Below are positions 23,756 to 35,560 of a DNA stretch of 64,000 nucleotides, piece by piece. How positions within the stretch are numbered: the stretch's first letter is position 1; every line of letters starts with the position of its first letter. Under the pieces are notes generated by a model. That model saw only the letters and a list, made by a program, of their open reading frames with translations, searched no databases and had not been told where the DNA came from. Both the position numbers and the translations under genes were made by a program. The DNA lies in NCBI GenBank assembly GCA_023079485.1, contig CM041115.1, positions 29,254,826-29,318,825 of the forward strand, given 5' to 3'. Source of the DNA: Archilochus colubris. Lineage: Eukaryota; Chordata; Aves; Apodiformes; Trochilidae.

Positions 23756-25658
23756 AAGAATTCAATACAGTTTTGAGCTTCTGACTTGATAATTGCTAAT
23801 TGTGTGTAGAAAGGCAACGGTTGCAAGATGATGCTGAAGACTTCATTTGCTGAAGTATTCCTAAGTTGCAAAAAATAGAAATACCATATTTCCTCTAGGT
23901 TTTGTACTGAGGAAGAGGGTTGAAAATCTATCTTTATGCATCATTGTTTGGAAAAGGAACATTGTACAGCATCAAGCCCATGTAGTTTAGATATGCTTGC
24001 ATTTTTACTTCTATTGATTTAAACTTAGGTGATAAAAGTGTCTGCCTAATTGAGGTTTCAGTTAGACCCACATATGTATAGGAAAAACAAATTACAAAGG
24101 AAAAAAGCCGGTAAAATTTGAGACTTTTTTTTTTCCCAGAAGAGAACTTTCAGGTCATTTAAATTGGTCTTCTGGTATTATATTATTTCTGCAAAATTTG
24201 GTACTTAAAAAAGAATTTTTTTTGCAAACCATGTGCTCATAATAATTAAATTATCTTCTATCTATCAGCTGCAAGAGGTTGTGTCTTGCATAATATCCCT
24301 GTTATGTTTTAATCAGCTGGTTCATACTGGATGACAAGTTTTAGATTTTAGCTAGTTAGGAGGCTTTGTCAGTATTTTGATGTATAAAGAAATGACACTG
24401 TAAGGAACTGCAGCTTTCATGATCTAATTGTTCACCTTCATAGTAATCTGATTTAAGGTGAGACTCAGTTTTTCTCTCCCACTTGGTTTGTGTTAGTTTC
24501 TTCTGATTAAACATCCTACCTGGATGATGGATAAATAAATATGTTTTCTTCCGTTTTCAATAGATTTTGCATAAAATAACTAAATGTTAATTGGAAGAAG
24601 AAAAAGACTATTCATGAGCATAACTTTTGCAACAGTTATGGCACTGATTATGGAGAAGCAGCTGCCATCTCTGGTATACTTAGGATTAAAGGACTCAATC
24701 TTCTTTAGAGCAGAATTTGAATGTAAATTTCTTCATCACATTACATTTTTAGTCATAAAACTAATTGATTTCGCTTATTTTCTTTCTCTGCATACTTAAC
24801 ATTATATAAGTATGGTAAAGAATCAAAAATTTAACTGTGTTTGGCTTAACTATTCTTACAAATGAAATACTAAACAGTATTGAAACTGAATATAACATTG
24901 ACTAAGTGGAATTCCATAGTTTATTTTTCAGAAAAAGAAACAAAAGGAAAAATCTGAGCTAATTTTTTTTTAACAGTTATATGTACATTTTGTAGTTGTA
25001 GGTAGACCTTTAAGTAATGAAACTCTAATTCTGAACTCAGTTTTTTTAAGCTTTCTATATACACTGATATTTCACTGCATTTAACTTCCTCCATCTATCT
25101 TCACAACAAACTGCTGAAACATTATTTTAAATGCAGAGTAAAAATTATTCCTAAATAGACTCCTGGGGGAAAATAAACATACGTCTAGATTACTGCAGAA
25201 TATATAGTCAGAAGTTATGGTATAGTCCTATTGCAAGCACCTTATTTGCTTGCTGTGCTGGGTCTGGGTGAGGAAATGAAGGGAGAGAAGAAAGATGTCC
25301 TTATACTTTAGAGTGTATGCTCTCTCTATGTTTCTCACTATTTAGGATTTTGCCTTTCACTTTTTCAACACCAACATAGGATTTATACAGAAATTATCTT
25401 TGAAGACTTGGTCATGACAACAGGGTAGATTCATAATGTCAGGGTAACTGACACTCAGTTGAGAAAAGCCATGATCCAAAAAGATTTATGTCAGCTGCTC
25501 TGTTGGGAAGCAGGTTTGCTTCCTCTCTTCCCTATCAGAAATGAACTCTAAAGATAGCTGTAAGTATATTGCTGTATTTATGTAGTCCAACAGTCTTAAC
25601 GGGTATTAATTTCTTAGGCTTAATTTCTGCAGTTATATTATAGGAGCTGTTACCTTAA

Positions 25659-25696
25659 GAATTACTTACTAGTAACTAGTTACTAGTAAGTAATTC
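25659..25696. repeat. perfect 38-bp palindrome with no spacer
   Basis: The left half GAATTACTTACTAGTAACT is followed at once by its exact reverse complement. Pairing stops at 25658/25697 (A against C). It contains ACTAGT units and a CTTACTAGTAA core shared with 2398-2409. A perfect spacerless palindrome this long is rarely stable and rarely arises by chance. Confidence 0.9.
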
Positions 25697-26219
25697 CTAC
25701 TAGTGGCCTAAATAAGACTTGGATGTCAGTTGATAAATCTTAGGAGCTAAAAAACTCACAGTGCTGAAGGATCAAAGTCAGAAATATATTTAAACTTAGA
25801 GAAACTAAGAGAGATAAATGCAGTACTAATTAGGAAAAAGGGTCTCCAAATGTACTAATGGTTATAAAGTTTGTTTTCCAGCCATATGTATTTTAAGGGT
25901 TCTTCACTCTCATAAGTGACAATGTTTGAATGACTGCTTCCTTTCACACATTAGGCTTTTCAAAATATGTGTCTAAATGACCATCACAGCACTGGTAAAT
26001 ATATATTTAAATATTTGTATTCATGTTTATAGTTTCTGATGGTTTCACCAAACACAATGCAAGTGGTACGTCAATTCATCTGGAAGCTATTGCATAGCAA
26101 AGAAACTGTGATGAAGTTGCCAGCACAGAAACGTGGAGGGATGACTCACGTGACTGAAGTACTGCCAAGGATGTCTACAAGCTCCTCAGAAGGGACAGAC
26201 AGGTAGGAAAGGTGGAGGG

Positions 26220-26400
26220 GTGGCTCTATATGTTAGAGAGTCTCTTGACTCTGTAGAACTCAAGGTCAGTAACAACAAGGTTGAGTGCCTGTGGGTCAAA
26301 ATCAGGGGAAAGACCAACAAGGCTGACATCCTGGTGGGAGTCTGTTACAGACTGCTCAACCGAATGGTGAATTATTCTACAAGCAGATGGGAGATGTCTC
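26220..26400 (+). pseudogene. CR1 ORF2 endonuclease fragment
   Basis: ALYVRESLDSVELKVSNNKV, then ECLWVKIRGKTNKADILVGV and CYRLLNR are the middle of the AP-type endonuclease domain that nicks target DNA for CR1 retrotransposition. The window's other endonuclease scrap is at 49756. Downstream of CYR the frame shifts before the VGDFN-type catalytic box, which is only loosely recognisable (VTSSCWISS). Confidence 0.85.
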
Positions 26401-27896
26401 AAAATCACCATCACTTCTTCTTGTGGGTGACTTCATCCTGCTGGATATCTTCTGAGAACTATACACGTAAGAGAAGAGGCAGTCTAGGAGATTCTTGGAG
26501 CACATAGAGGATAATTTCTTACTCCAGCTGGTAAACAATCCTATCAGGGATAGGTGGGCACTCTGTTTACAAACAGAGAGGGGCTGGTGGGATATGTAGT
26601 GGTCAAAGGCTGTCTGGGGCATCATGGGCCATGGGTCAGTGACCATGAAATAATAGTTTTCAATACTCAAGGGTGCAAGGACGGCCATCTGTAAAACCTC
26701 TATGCTGAATTTCCAGAGCACAGATTTTGGCCTTTTCAGAAGACGGATTCAGAGTGTACCCTGGGAAACAGCCCTTGAAAACAAAGAGGTTCAGGAGGGA
26801 TTGGTGTACTTCAAGGAGTAAGTCCTGAATGCACAGGAGCAGTCTGTCCCTGTGTGCCAAAAGACAAGGCGGAGGGGAAGACGACCAGTCTGGCTGAACA
26901 GGGAGCTAGTGAAGAAAATCAGGATAAAAAAGAGAGCTTATGAACTACGAAAAAAAAGGTCTGGTTACTCAGGAAGTGTTTAGGAAAAAAGTTAGGTCAT
27001 GTAGGAAGAAAATTAGAGAGGCAAAGGCACAATTTAAACTCAATCTTGCCACTTCTGTGAAGGGTAACAAAAAGTCTTTCAACAGGTACATTAATGGCAA
27101 AGGGAGGAGCAGGGAAAACCTCCATTCTTTGTTGGACATGGGGGGGAAAGATGAGGAAAAGGCTGGTGGTATTCAATACCTTCTTTACCTCAATTTTCAA
27201 CAGTAAGGCAGCTTGTCCTGAGGACAGCTGTTTCTGGGGCTTGTAGAGAGAAATATGAAGCTGAGTAGCTCCCCTGCAAACCTGGAGGGAACAGTTTGTG
27301 ACCTGCTGAGCCACTTGGATCCTCACAAGTCTACGGGACCAGACAGTATCCACCCCAGGGTGATGAGGGAGCTGGTGGAAGAGCTCGCCAAGCCCCTCTC
27401 CATCATTTACCAACAGTCCTGACTCACTGGGGAGGTCCCAGATGATTGGAAGCTGGGGAATGTCACAGCAATCTATAAAAAAGGACAAAAGGAGGACACA
27501 GGAAACTCCAGGCCTGTCAGCCTGACCTCAATGCCTTGCAGGGTTGTGGAGCAGAACATCCTGGGGGCAATCACACACCACCTACAGGATGGACAGGTGA
27601 TCAGACACAGACAGCACAGGGTTAGGAAGGGCAGGTACTGTCTGACCAACTTGATCTCCTTTTATAATCAAGTGACCCACATGGGGGATGAGGGGAAGGC
27701 TGTGGAGTGAGTCTGCCTGGACTTCAGCAAAGCCTTTGACACTGTCTCCCATAGCATTCTCCAGGAAAAGCTGTCAGCCCAGGGCTCAGACAGGAGCACT
27801 CTGTGCTGGGTTAGGAACTGCTAGAGGCCCCCAGAGAGTGGTGCTGAATGGTGCTGATCCAATTGGCAGCCACTTATCAGTGGTGTCCCCCAGGGA

Positions 27897-28214
27897 TTGG
27901 TGCTGGGCCTAGTTCTGTTTAATATCTTCATTGATGATTTAGATGGGGGGATTGAACCCATAATTAGCAAATTCACAGATGACACTAAGCTGGGTGGGAG
28001 TGTGGATCAGCTGGAAAGCAGGAGGGCTCTGCAGAGGGACCTGGACAGACTGGAGAGTTGGGCTGATTCCAACGAGATGAGGTTCAACACGGCCAAGTGC
28101 TGGGTCCTGCACTTTGGCCACAACAACCCCATGGGGAGCTCCAGGCTGGGCACCGAGTGGCTGAGAGCAGCCAGGCAGAAAGGGACCTGGGGGTCTGGAT
28201 TGACAGGAAGCTGA
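27897..28214 (+). pseudogene. CR1 ORF2 reverse-transcriptase palm fragment
   Basis: 105 codons with [14 protein letters not shown] leading to the catalytic box. The box reads FTDD (residues 26-29), where the active form in CR1 is FADD: the two Asp residues remain but the Ala is changed. [20 protein letters not shown] and [14 protein letters not shown] follow as in other copies. Upstream in another frame, near 27710, VCLDFSKAFDTVS gives motif A with its Asp intact. Confidence 0.88.
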
Positions 28215-28432
28215 ACACAAGCCAGCAGTGTGCCCAGGTAGCCAAGAAGGCCAATGACATCCTGGCCTGTATCAGGAACAGTGTGGCCAAGAGGTCCAGG
28301 GAAGGGATTCTTTCCCTGCGCTCAGCCCTGGTGAGGCCACAGCTTGAGTCCTGTGTCCAGTTCTCGGCCCCTCAGTTCAGGAAGAAGATTGAGGTGCAGG
28401 AGCAGGTCCAGAGAAGAGCAAGGAAGCTATGA
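28097..28432 (+). pseudogene. CR1 ORF2 C-terminal fragment
   Basis: Overlaps the previous frame in a shifted register. [33 protein letters not shown] and [14 protein letters not shown] follow the RT palm. The text stops at RKL where the deletion at about 28430 removes the rest of the C-terminus. Confidence 0.85.
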
Positions 28433-28842
28433 AGGGATCCAGCACTCTCTACAACTCTCTGAAAGGAGGTGGGAGCCAGTGGGAGGTCGGTCTCTTCTCC
28501 CAGGCAGCTCCCAGTAAAACAAGAGGGCATGGAATTAAGCTCTGCCAGAGGTTTAGGTTGGATATTAGGAAAATAAAGTCTTTAGAGAGGGAATGATCAG
28601 ACATTGGAATGGTCTGCCCAGGGAGGTGGTGGATTCTCCATTCCTGGATGTGGCACTCAGTGCCATGTTCTGGTAACCATGGTAGTAGTGGATCAAGGGT
28701 TGGACTTGATGATCTCAGAGGTCCTTTCCAACCCATCTAATTCTATGGTTCTGTTTTGAATGGCAACATTATCATCAGATGGGGAAGGGAAACTAGATCT
28801 TGACATGTGCCTTTTTAATCTATTTATGCAAAAATGCATTAA

Positions 28843-28915
28843 AAGAAAAAAAAAGAAAAAGAAAAGGAAAAAGGAAAAGGAAAAGAAAAAGAAAGAGAAC
28901 AAGATAAAGAAAATA
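28843..28915. repeat. purine-rich (GAAAA)n-type tract
   Basis: About 70 bases of only A and G apart from a few edge positions, in GAAAA, GGAAAA and GAAAAA units. It lies about 90 bases beyond the CR1 3' end. Confidence 0.9.
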
Positions 28916-29637
28916 CTTTAGTGTTAATTTTAATTTAAAATATTGGTCATCATTTGGGTAAACAAAAGCTCAGTAAAAATGTAGTTGTAGTTTGGCTTTC
29001 CAAAGAGGCTGTGAGTGTTCAGCTAGACTCCTGATTTATTTAACATTTCCTTTGACTTACCTAAGTAGTGGATCTGTCCCTTACTTAACTATCTACATGC
29101 TTTATCAGTCTAAACTAAAGTCTGGAGAAAACTATATGTATGTCTGACATCTGGTATACAAAAAAAAAATATGTTATAGTAAAATGCTATTTATATACCA
29201 AGATAGTAAAATGACAAGATGATTCACAGTCACAATCATCACTCTAAATTTTCATTATTTATGTTAAAATACAAAAACAAAACCAACAATAAAGCTCAGA
29301 ATCAAAAAGTAAGTAACCCATCTAGCCTACTACCATGCAACTATAGTGAATAAAATTATAATGACAAATCTTTTAAATATCTGATTATATGCACTACCCA
29401 TGCAGTTGGCTGATGGTTAAATACCATTGTAATAAATGGAATATGCATGGGTAATCATATATGTAATCAAGCAGATACGTACCTCAATTACCTACAAAGC
29501 CCTCCAATGATGATGGCAACAGAAATTTTCTAGTCTTGATTTTGTCCAAGAAAGAGAAAGGTGTGTCAGCCTTTACAAGAGAAGATGATAGTTCCATTAA
29601 CAAACAATACACAGATGCAAAATATTCCTTTGTAATG
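28916..29637. other. unique noncoding spacer
   Basis: AT-rich sequence between two CR1 copies that point towards each other. Nothing recognised. Confidence 0.5.
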
Positions 29638-30189
29638 TCACAGAATCATAGAATTGGCTGGGTTGGAAGGGACCTCAGAGCTCATCGAGTCCAACCCTTG
29701 AACCACTGCTGCAGTTACCAGACCATGGCACTGAGTGCCACATCCAGTCTCTTTTTAAATATCTCCAGGGATGGAGAATCCACTACTTCCCGGGGCAGCC
29801 CATTCCAGTGTTTGATCACCCTCTCAGTAAAGAAATTCTTTCTAATATCCAACCTAAACCTCCCCCGGCACAACTTAAGACTGTGTCCTCTTGTCTTGCT
29901 AAGAGTTGCCTGGGAAAAGAGACCAACCCCCCCATGGCTACAGCCTCCTTTCAGGTAGTTGTAGAGAGTGATGAGGTCTCCTCTGAGCCTCCTCTTCTTC
30001 AGGCTGAACAGCCCCAACTCCCTCAGCCTCTTCTCACAGGACTTGTGCTCTAGTCCCTTCACCAGTCTGGTTGCCCTCCTTTGGACATGCTCCAGGACCT
30101 CAATCTCCTTCCTGAACTGAGGGGCCCAGAACTGGACACAGTACTTGAGATGTGGCCTCACCAGGGCTGAGTACAGGGGCAGAATCACA
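29638..30189 (-). mobile_element. CR1 LINE 3' end, little decayed, minus strand
   Basis: The tail TCACAGAATCATAGAATTGG is at 29638. The copy is about 550 bases, truncated at CAGAATCAC (30189), and keeps one open frame for the ORF2 C-terminus. Base for base it is very close to the copy at 60805, so both come from the same young subfamily. Confidence 0.95.
29715..30188 (-). pseudogene. CR1 ORF2 C-terminus, intact frame
   Basis: 157 codons without a stop, from [20 protein letters not shown] through [34 protein letters not shown] and [15 protein letters not shown] to the normal end near ALSAMVW. It runs past the element's conserved stop only as far as expected. The frame begins where the insertion is truncated, so it has no start or catalytic domain of its own. 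Confidence 0.88.
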
Positions 30190-33100
30190 TCTGGAATATA
30201 GATCTGGATGATTTCCGTGTAACTTACAGCTGTTTTTTTAAGGAAAGTTCACGTTTTTTTATGCTTTTTTTTTTTTTCTTTTAGATTTTTCTCAGAGATC
30301 TTTTATTATTCTTACATATTTTTCTTTCCTGAATGTCCTTACTTATTTGTTTTTAGAGTTCCTGATTCTATTTTCCCTTTGTGTCATTAGAAAGTTTTTA
30401 TTAAATAGTACTAAAAACATGTAACATTTTAATTTTTGTAAGTATTGAAGAATTTGTTCTAGACGTGTATTTCATAATGTATATGAAGAGATATTTTCAT
30501 ATTGCTTTGGGACTGATTACTTTTAGTCAGGCATTGTTGCTGGACCTCTGTTGCATGCTTATAAAATACTTTGGTTCCCAGTAGATAGAAAACATATGTC
30601 ACATTGACAGAAAGAATATTTGCCTGCTTACAGAAATCAAAAAGACTGTTTTGGCACAGCCTTAGAAATAAGATTCCTGCTGTCACTTAAGTTACTACTT
30701 GACAGGTGCCTTTGTAACAAGAACAAACAAAATATCTCTCACAAATGAAAGCTTCAGAGTCAGTATGTACCTAAAAGGAGAACAAAAATGGGCCAGAAGT
30801 GTCAGAGGATAAATTTCACCTTACTATACTGTAAGGAGACTTGACGGGCTTTTTTGATATGATCTGCTATTCCTGAAAATAAAATGGGAAAAAAAATTAA
30901 AAACATATTAGCAATATCTTCTAAATCTTTTCTCTCTAGGAAAATGTGTGATTTTAAACATTTAAATATTAAATGTGTAATTCTAAACAAAAAAGTGTTC
31001 AAATCTTTTTTTTTCATAACTAAAAGAAGTAATTACAACAAAAATGAGTTATAAAGTTATAAGGTAATAAGACTGCAAAATATGCTGGAACAGCACATTT
31101 TACATCAGTTATGCACACGCTATACTGTTGAAAAAAAACAGGTTTCAAAGATGTACAGGCTTCACAATTTGATTTGAGCAACTAAAGCATTTTATTAAAT
31201 CCATCTGTATTTTATACTTAAACACTTAATGATGTTTTTTTGGTTGGTTTTTTTGTTTTTTTTTTCATATAGTAAATATAGTATAGTAAATATATAATAT
31301 AGTAAATATAGCATAGAAATATCCACCTATTCTTGGCCAAACCATTTAATCATGTAAAAAAAATATTCTTGCATTTCATCAAAATACTTCAGATTACAGA
31401 CTTAAACACTACAAAAATGTAGATGATTTCCATAAGTGGGAATAATTAAAGTTGCTTTAAACAAAAAAAACAGATGTTTACAAAACATACAAAGCTATTC
31501 AAAACAGCAATTTGTATGAATGTGTACCAAGCAATAGAACATGTTTTTGGAAAATAGTATTTTTAAATTTTAAAAAAAGAGGATCCAGTGCTATAGAGCT
31601 TACAGCTTACACTCTCCACCTTACAGCTGAGAGTGGCACTACTAGTTTTGCTTAACCAGTCTTTTCTTCCATTACTATATTTATCAAAGAGTAGGGAGCT
31701 CAGGATGATTTCCATTCTTCTTCCCTAATTTGGGGAGTGTTTTGGCTCAAATGTTTTTCCCTCTTTCCATTGTACTTTTATAACAGCTATGACCTGATTC
31801 CTTTGAGACAACAAGATGATAGAGTAGATGGCCAGTAGAGACAATGCTACCTCCAAATACATAAGGTCCCGTATCTCTCAAGTTCTGCATGTGCAAGAAA
31901 CAACACAAAAGATTATGCAAGTTGTGTAGAAAAGTGTGAGTTAACTTCATCTGCTTTGTACCATGCTACTCAAAGCTTTACACATAATTTCATTTAACAT
32001 TTGTTCAAATTAAAACTTCCTTGATCAACTACATGAAAACTCATAGTGGATGGATATTGTAATGAAATTTCCAGTGAACTACAATGAAGTTAAAAGGTAC
32101 AGAATTTATAAAAATTACTGACTGTAGGTTCAGCATACTTTTTTGTTTTTTCATAGACTAGAATATTCAACCTCTTCCTAGTCAATTATGATTCTTCTGA
32201 AACTGAGAAAAAGAAATAAAAATATCCCACTTACTTAACTGTGACAAAGAAGATATTAAACAGATGACTGAAATAAATACACTTATTCGCAAATAAGTAG
32301 ATAAGATTTCTTTTTAGTTTCTTTTCAGATTTCTTTAATTTTCCCTTTTTTATACATAAACATTCCTTCAATAATCTCACCAAAGAAGCTGTTACATTTA
32401 CGCATGAGAACTCTAGTCTTTAGATGAGTGCTTCCAAGAATATCAATTCTTGTAAAAATATAAAAAAATACAAAATAACAAATTTATGGAAAACAAACCA
32501 TTATAAGATGTCTGGGGGTATCCCACTAGGCAACTGAGCACCCTCATGGAGTTAAAAGTGGTTCCAAATACCATTAAATTTCATTAAACCATTATCTGTC
32601 ATGAGTATACTTGCGTGGTATTTCCCAGCCTTAAAAGCTTCAAAAGACAGAGAATTTTGATAGTCTGGAAAGAAAAGTCTAGCAATAGCAACTTAACTTT
32701 AGCTATTTCTTTTTTTTTTTCCTTTTTTTTTTTTCTTTTAGCTATAAATGATAAATCAAAGAAGTTACAGCAGAAACATCCAAAGAAAGCAACACCATTT
32801 CATGGGTGAAATACCATTCTAAATACCTGAATGAGGCTTCAAGCATCAGTGATAGGTTTTCTTGACAACAGTTTTTAACAGAAGTTGTGGTTGAGCACAG
32901 ACAACAGTAAATTTGATTAATGGATCAACTCTGTGCAGCCAGGGGGATAGAGAAATTTGAGATGTGAGGGTCATGTTAAACGTTTTGGTACAGAAGTAAT
33001 TAAGGCTGATACTATTTTACGGCCTTCTTATTTTTCAGATAAGAGTAATCTGAAAGCTTTACAGTAAGTGTCAAAATCTTAGAATGTATTTCATTTTCCA

Positions 33101-35003
33101 CGTAACATATATGCACCTCATGAAGTGATGAAACAGGGTGACCAGAAATCTGATTTTTAAAAATTATTTCTCTTTGTTTTATTTCTCCAGGGCAGCAATG
33201 GGGTGTCAGAGAGGACTGGCTGCATTCTTGACTAGGAATAAAATGCCAAGGATGTAAATGGAAGATGGCAGCATTAGCTGAAAGCTGTTCGTAGCCCTAA
33301 GACATTAGTATTTATGAAGTCTCTCAAGTGAAACAAATGGAAAAATAAAACCCTGTGTTGTGAAAATTGCTTTTCAAGTTTCTAACCTCTAAAAAAAGTC
33401 TTCTTCCTGAACAGAAACAAGTTAACCCTGAACATTAATGGTTATCATCGTTCAAATTGATTACAATTTCATTATACATAACATACTGAAAGTACAGTCA
33501 CAGAGAAATTAAAAAAAGAAATTGTTTAATATTTTAATAAAACATTAAAGAACATAGCAGTTCACAGTTAACTAAAAAGTTGTCCAGTGTTGACTGTTTA
33601 TCATTTTAGAAATGCAAAGTAACTTGCTGAATATCTGATGCTATTAGAAAGGCTTTTTTAATGAACTCAGCATCAAATGCAGTTTCACACTAAAGAAAAT
33701 ATAAAGCTTCGATTTATTGGATTTGAGCAGAACTTACCCAAGTAGTTTCAAGGACATTATTAACCTTTTCTTCCGAGCTATACTGCTGTATTCACTGCCA
33801 TGGAACATTTCATGTTCCTTTGGAAGGTTGAAATAAGATGCTTTTATTGTGCTTCACTTTGTTTTTGTAGAGGATTTTGAGTTCTTTATTTTCTTCTTCC
33901 AATATTTTTCACTCCTTGTTAAACTAAGAAAAAGAACCAATACAGATTTAGACAAATCTGACCTACTAATGATTCTTTTTACAGACCTCCTTCTTAGTCT
34001 CTGGCTCATTTATTGTCTACAGTGGGGGAATATTGCTGAATATTTCACTGGGGGAATATTTCATTAGCATGCATCAAAATGCTTTCACCCGATTAATAGA
34101 GAATGACAGCTTGCCTCATGGCTTCTCAGTCTGACAGAATTTTACAGCAGAGAAGATCTCAATAAGTATGATGTCTGAAAAAAATATCCTCTTCCCAAAG
34201 ATTAGTTTGATGCCTAAAAAATCATGTAAAATTGAAAGGTTACATAGTAGCATAATTTTTTTCTTCAGGATCACACCTGCTCCTTTCTTATGCATATTTC
34301 TCTACCATGGAGCAAAAGGACAATTATTATATCATTTTCACTTACTGGACTTCAGCTTTGTTGTGCCCTCATTTCTAAGAAAAACTAAGCACTGAGAAAA
34401 CACAGATATGCGAAGACTCTTAAATTTATACCCTCCGACTTCTGAAGCATTTAGATTTAGATTTAGATTTTGATTTACTAATTCTTCCACATTCTGTTAT
34501 TTTAAAATGTACAGCCCTGGTTACTGGCCACAAAAAAGACAATAATCTCTATGTTTTCACATGCTACTCTATTATAAGAGTGTTTTTAAATTATTATTCT
34601 GTTCTAAAATATGATTGTCCAAAGTGTGGTACATTTATCTACATATGGAATTTCTCACCTGTGGGCCTAGCTTCATTTGCCAGTCTTGATCAGTTTCCTG
34701 TGTCTCACTTGTTTTAATTAATTTTAAATACTTCACCAACTGCCAAATGTTACCTACTGTCTGAGAATAATAGAGAGTTAAAATGTCTGAAATGAAATCT
34801 CATCATGTGTTTCCAGCATGTGAAGATGAAGTGGCCCAAGATAATGGATTATTACTGGAAAAATGCTCAAGGTTGTATTGCTTCTTAATACCCTTTTGCA
34901 TAGCTTTACTTCTATGGCTAGCACAAGAAAACATTTTATATTTTTTATCTCACTTTGTACTATGAACATTGAGGGCAAGAGCTACCAGTAGAACAATGCA
35001 TAC
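30190..35003. other. unique noncoding DNA
   Basis: AT-rich, with T-runs at about 30267 and 32710 and the short tandem units at 31269-31313. No exon with open frame and good splice sites, and no transposon recognised. Confidence 0.5.
31269..31313. repeat. short tandem AT-rich units
   Basis: Three near-copies of ATAGTAAATATA in a row, preceded by a T/G-rich stretch. Confidence 0.75.
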
Positions 35004-35560
35004 TGTGAGGGACAGGGTGGAGGAACCCCCTCCATCCAACCCCCTTTGGCTGTTCCATAAGTAGTCAAGAGGTCAAGTCATCTTTGTGAACCTCCCCCCC
35101 CATCCAAATCCTCCTTAGCATTTCCAAGGGGATTGCTGGAGGGGAAGGAGACAGGTAGGGTCTGCAAATGGCCTAGGGTCTGGTGGAGATAAGGACTGGA
35201 GATCAAAGTGGGTGATCTGCTCCAGTTGTTCAATCTGTTATGTCTCAACCCGTGCTTTCTAAGCATGAAACAGGCCTAAAATATGATGGGCTGCATTGGT
35301 GAACTTGGGGAATCTCATCAGCATCAACCCTCCCCTGTTGGATGGCCCAATGATGAATCCAGGACTGATGATTTTCTCACTCTCTCTGCCCTCTTTCCTG
35401 TTGTCTCTGAATGGAGTGGGACACCTCCAGCCTCGTGCTGATAATGGGCAGCTGACTGACTTACGGTAATGACAGCTCTCCTCCTGGGGTAAAAAGCTGG
35501 AGACACAAGTTTCCCCTCTCCTTTGCCCAACAAAGAAGCAGTGATTCATTGGCCTGGAAT
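35004..35560. other. unassigned GC-richer block, possible LTR
   Basis: It begins TGTGAGGGACAGGGTGG, and C/G content is clearly above both flanks. GGGGTAAAAAGCTGGAG (about 35486) could be a weak TATA-like box on the plus strand. I could not find a matching CA end or a convincing target duplication, so an LTR is only a guess. Minus-strand frames here (35259-35549 and 35324-35533) are not recognised. Confidence 0.3.

Larger units (their letters stand above)
21731..26054. other. unique noncoding DNA
   Basis: AT-rich with a 24-T run (23732-23755) and a perfect palindrome (25659-25696), both listed. No exon or transposon is recognised in the remaining sequence. Confidence 0.5.
26055..28757 (+). 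mobile_element. CR1 LINE, 2.7 kb, plus strand
   Basis: The longest uninterrupted CR1 copy here. It starts in the endonuclease domain (DEVAS-TETW near 26112), passes the linker (26940-27206), the RT domain (about 27300-28000), and the ORF2 C-terminus (28097-28432). After about 28430 an internal deletion joins it to the 3' UTR, and it ends TCTAATTCTATGGTTCTG. The frame is broken many times. Both ORF1 and the N-terminal half of the endonuclease are missing. Confidence 0.95.

Noticed and set aside
27939..28220. 93-codon minus frame and other frames opposite CR1 ORF2
   Set aside because: Shadows of the ORF2 codons on the plus strand.
29536..29958. 140-codon plus frame
   Set aside because: Antisense shadow of the minus-strand CR1 at 29638-30189.
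33039..33063. 25-base microexon between TTTTTCAG and GTAAGTG
   Set aside because: Good splice-like signals but too short to test by reading frame; chance is a sufficient explanation.
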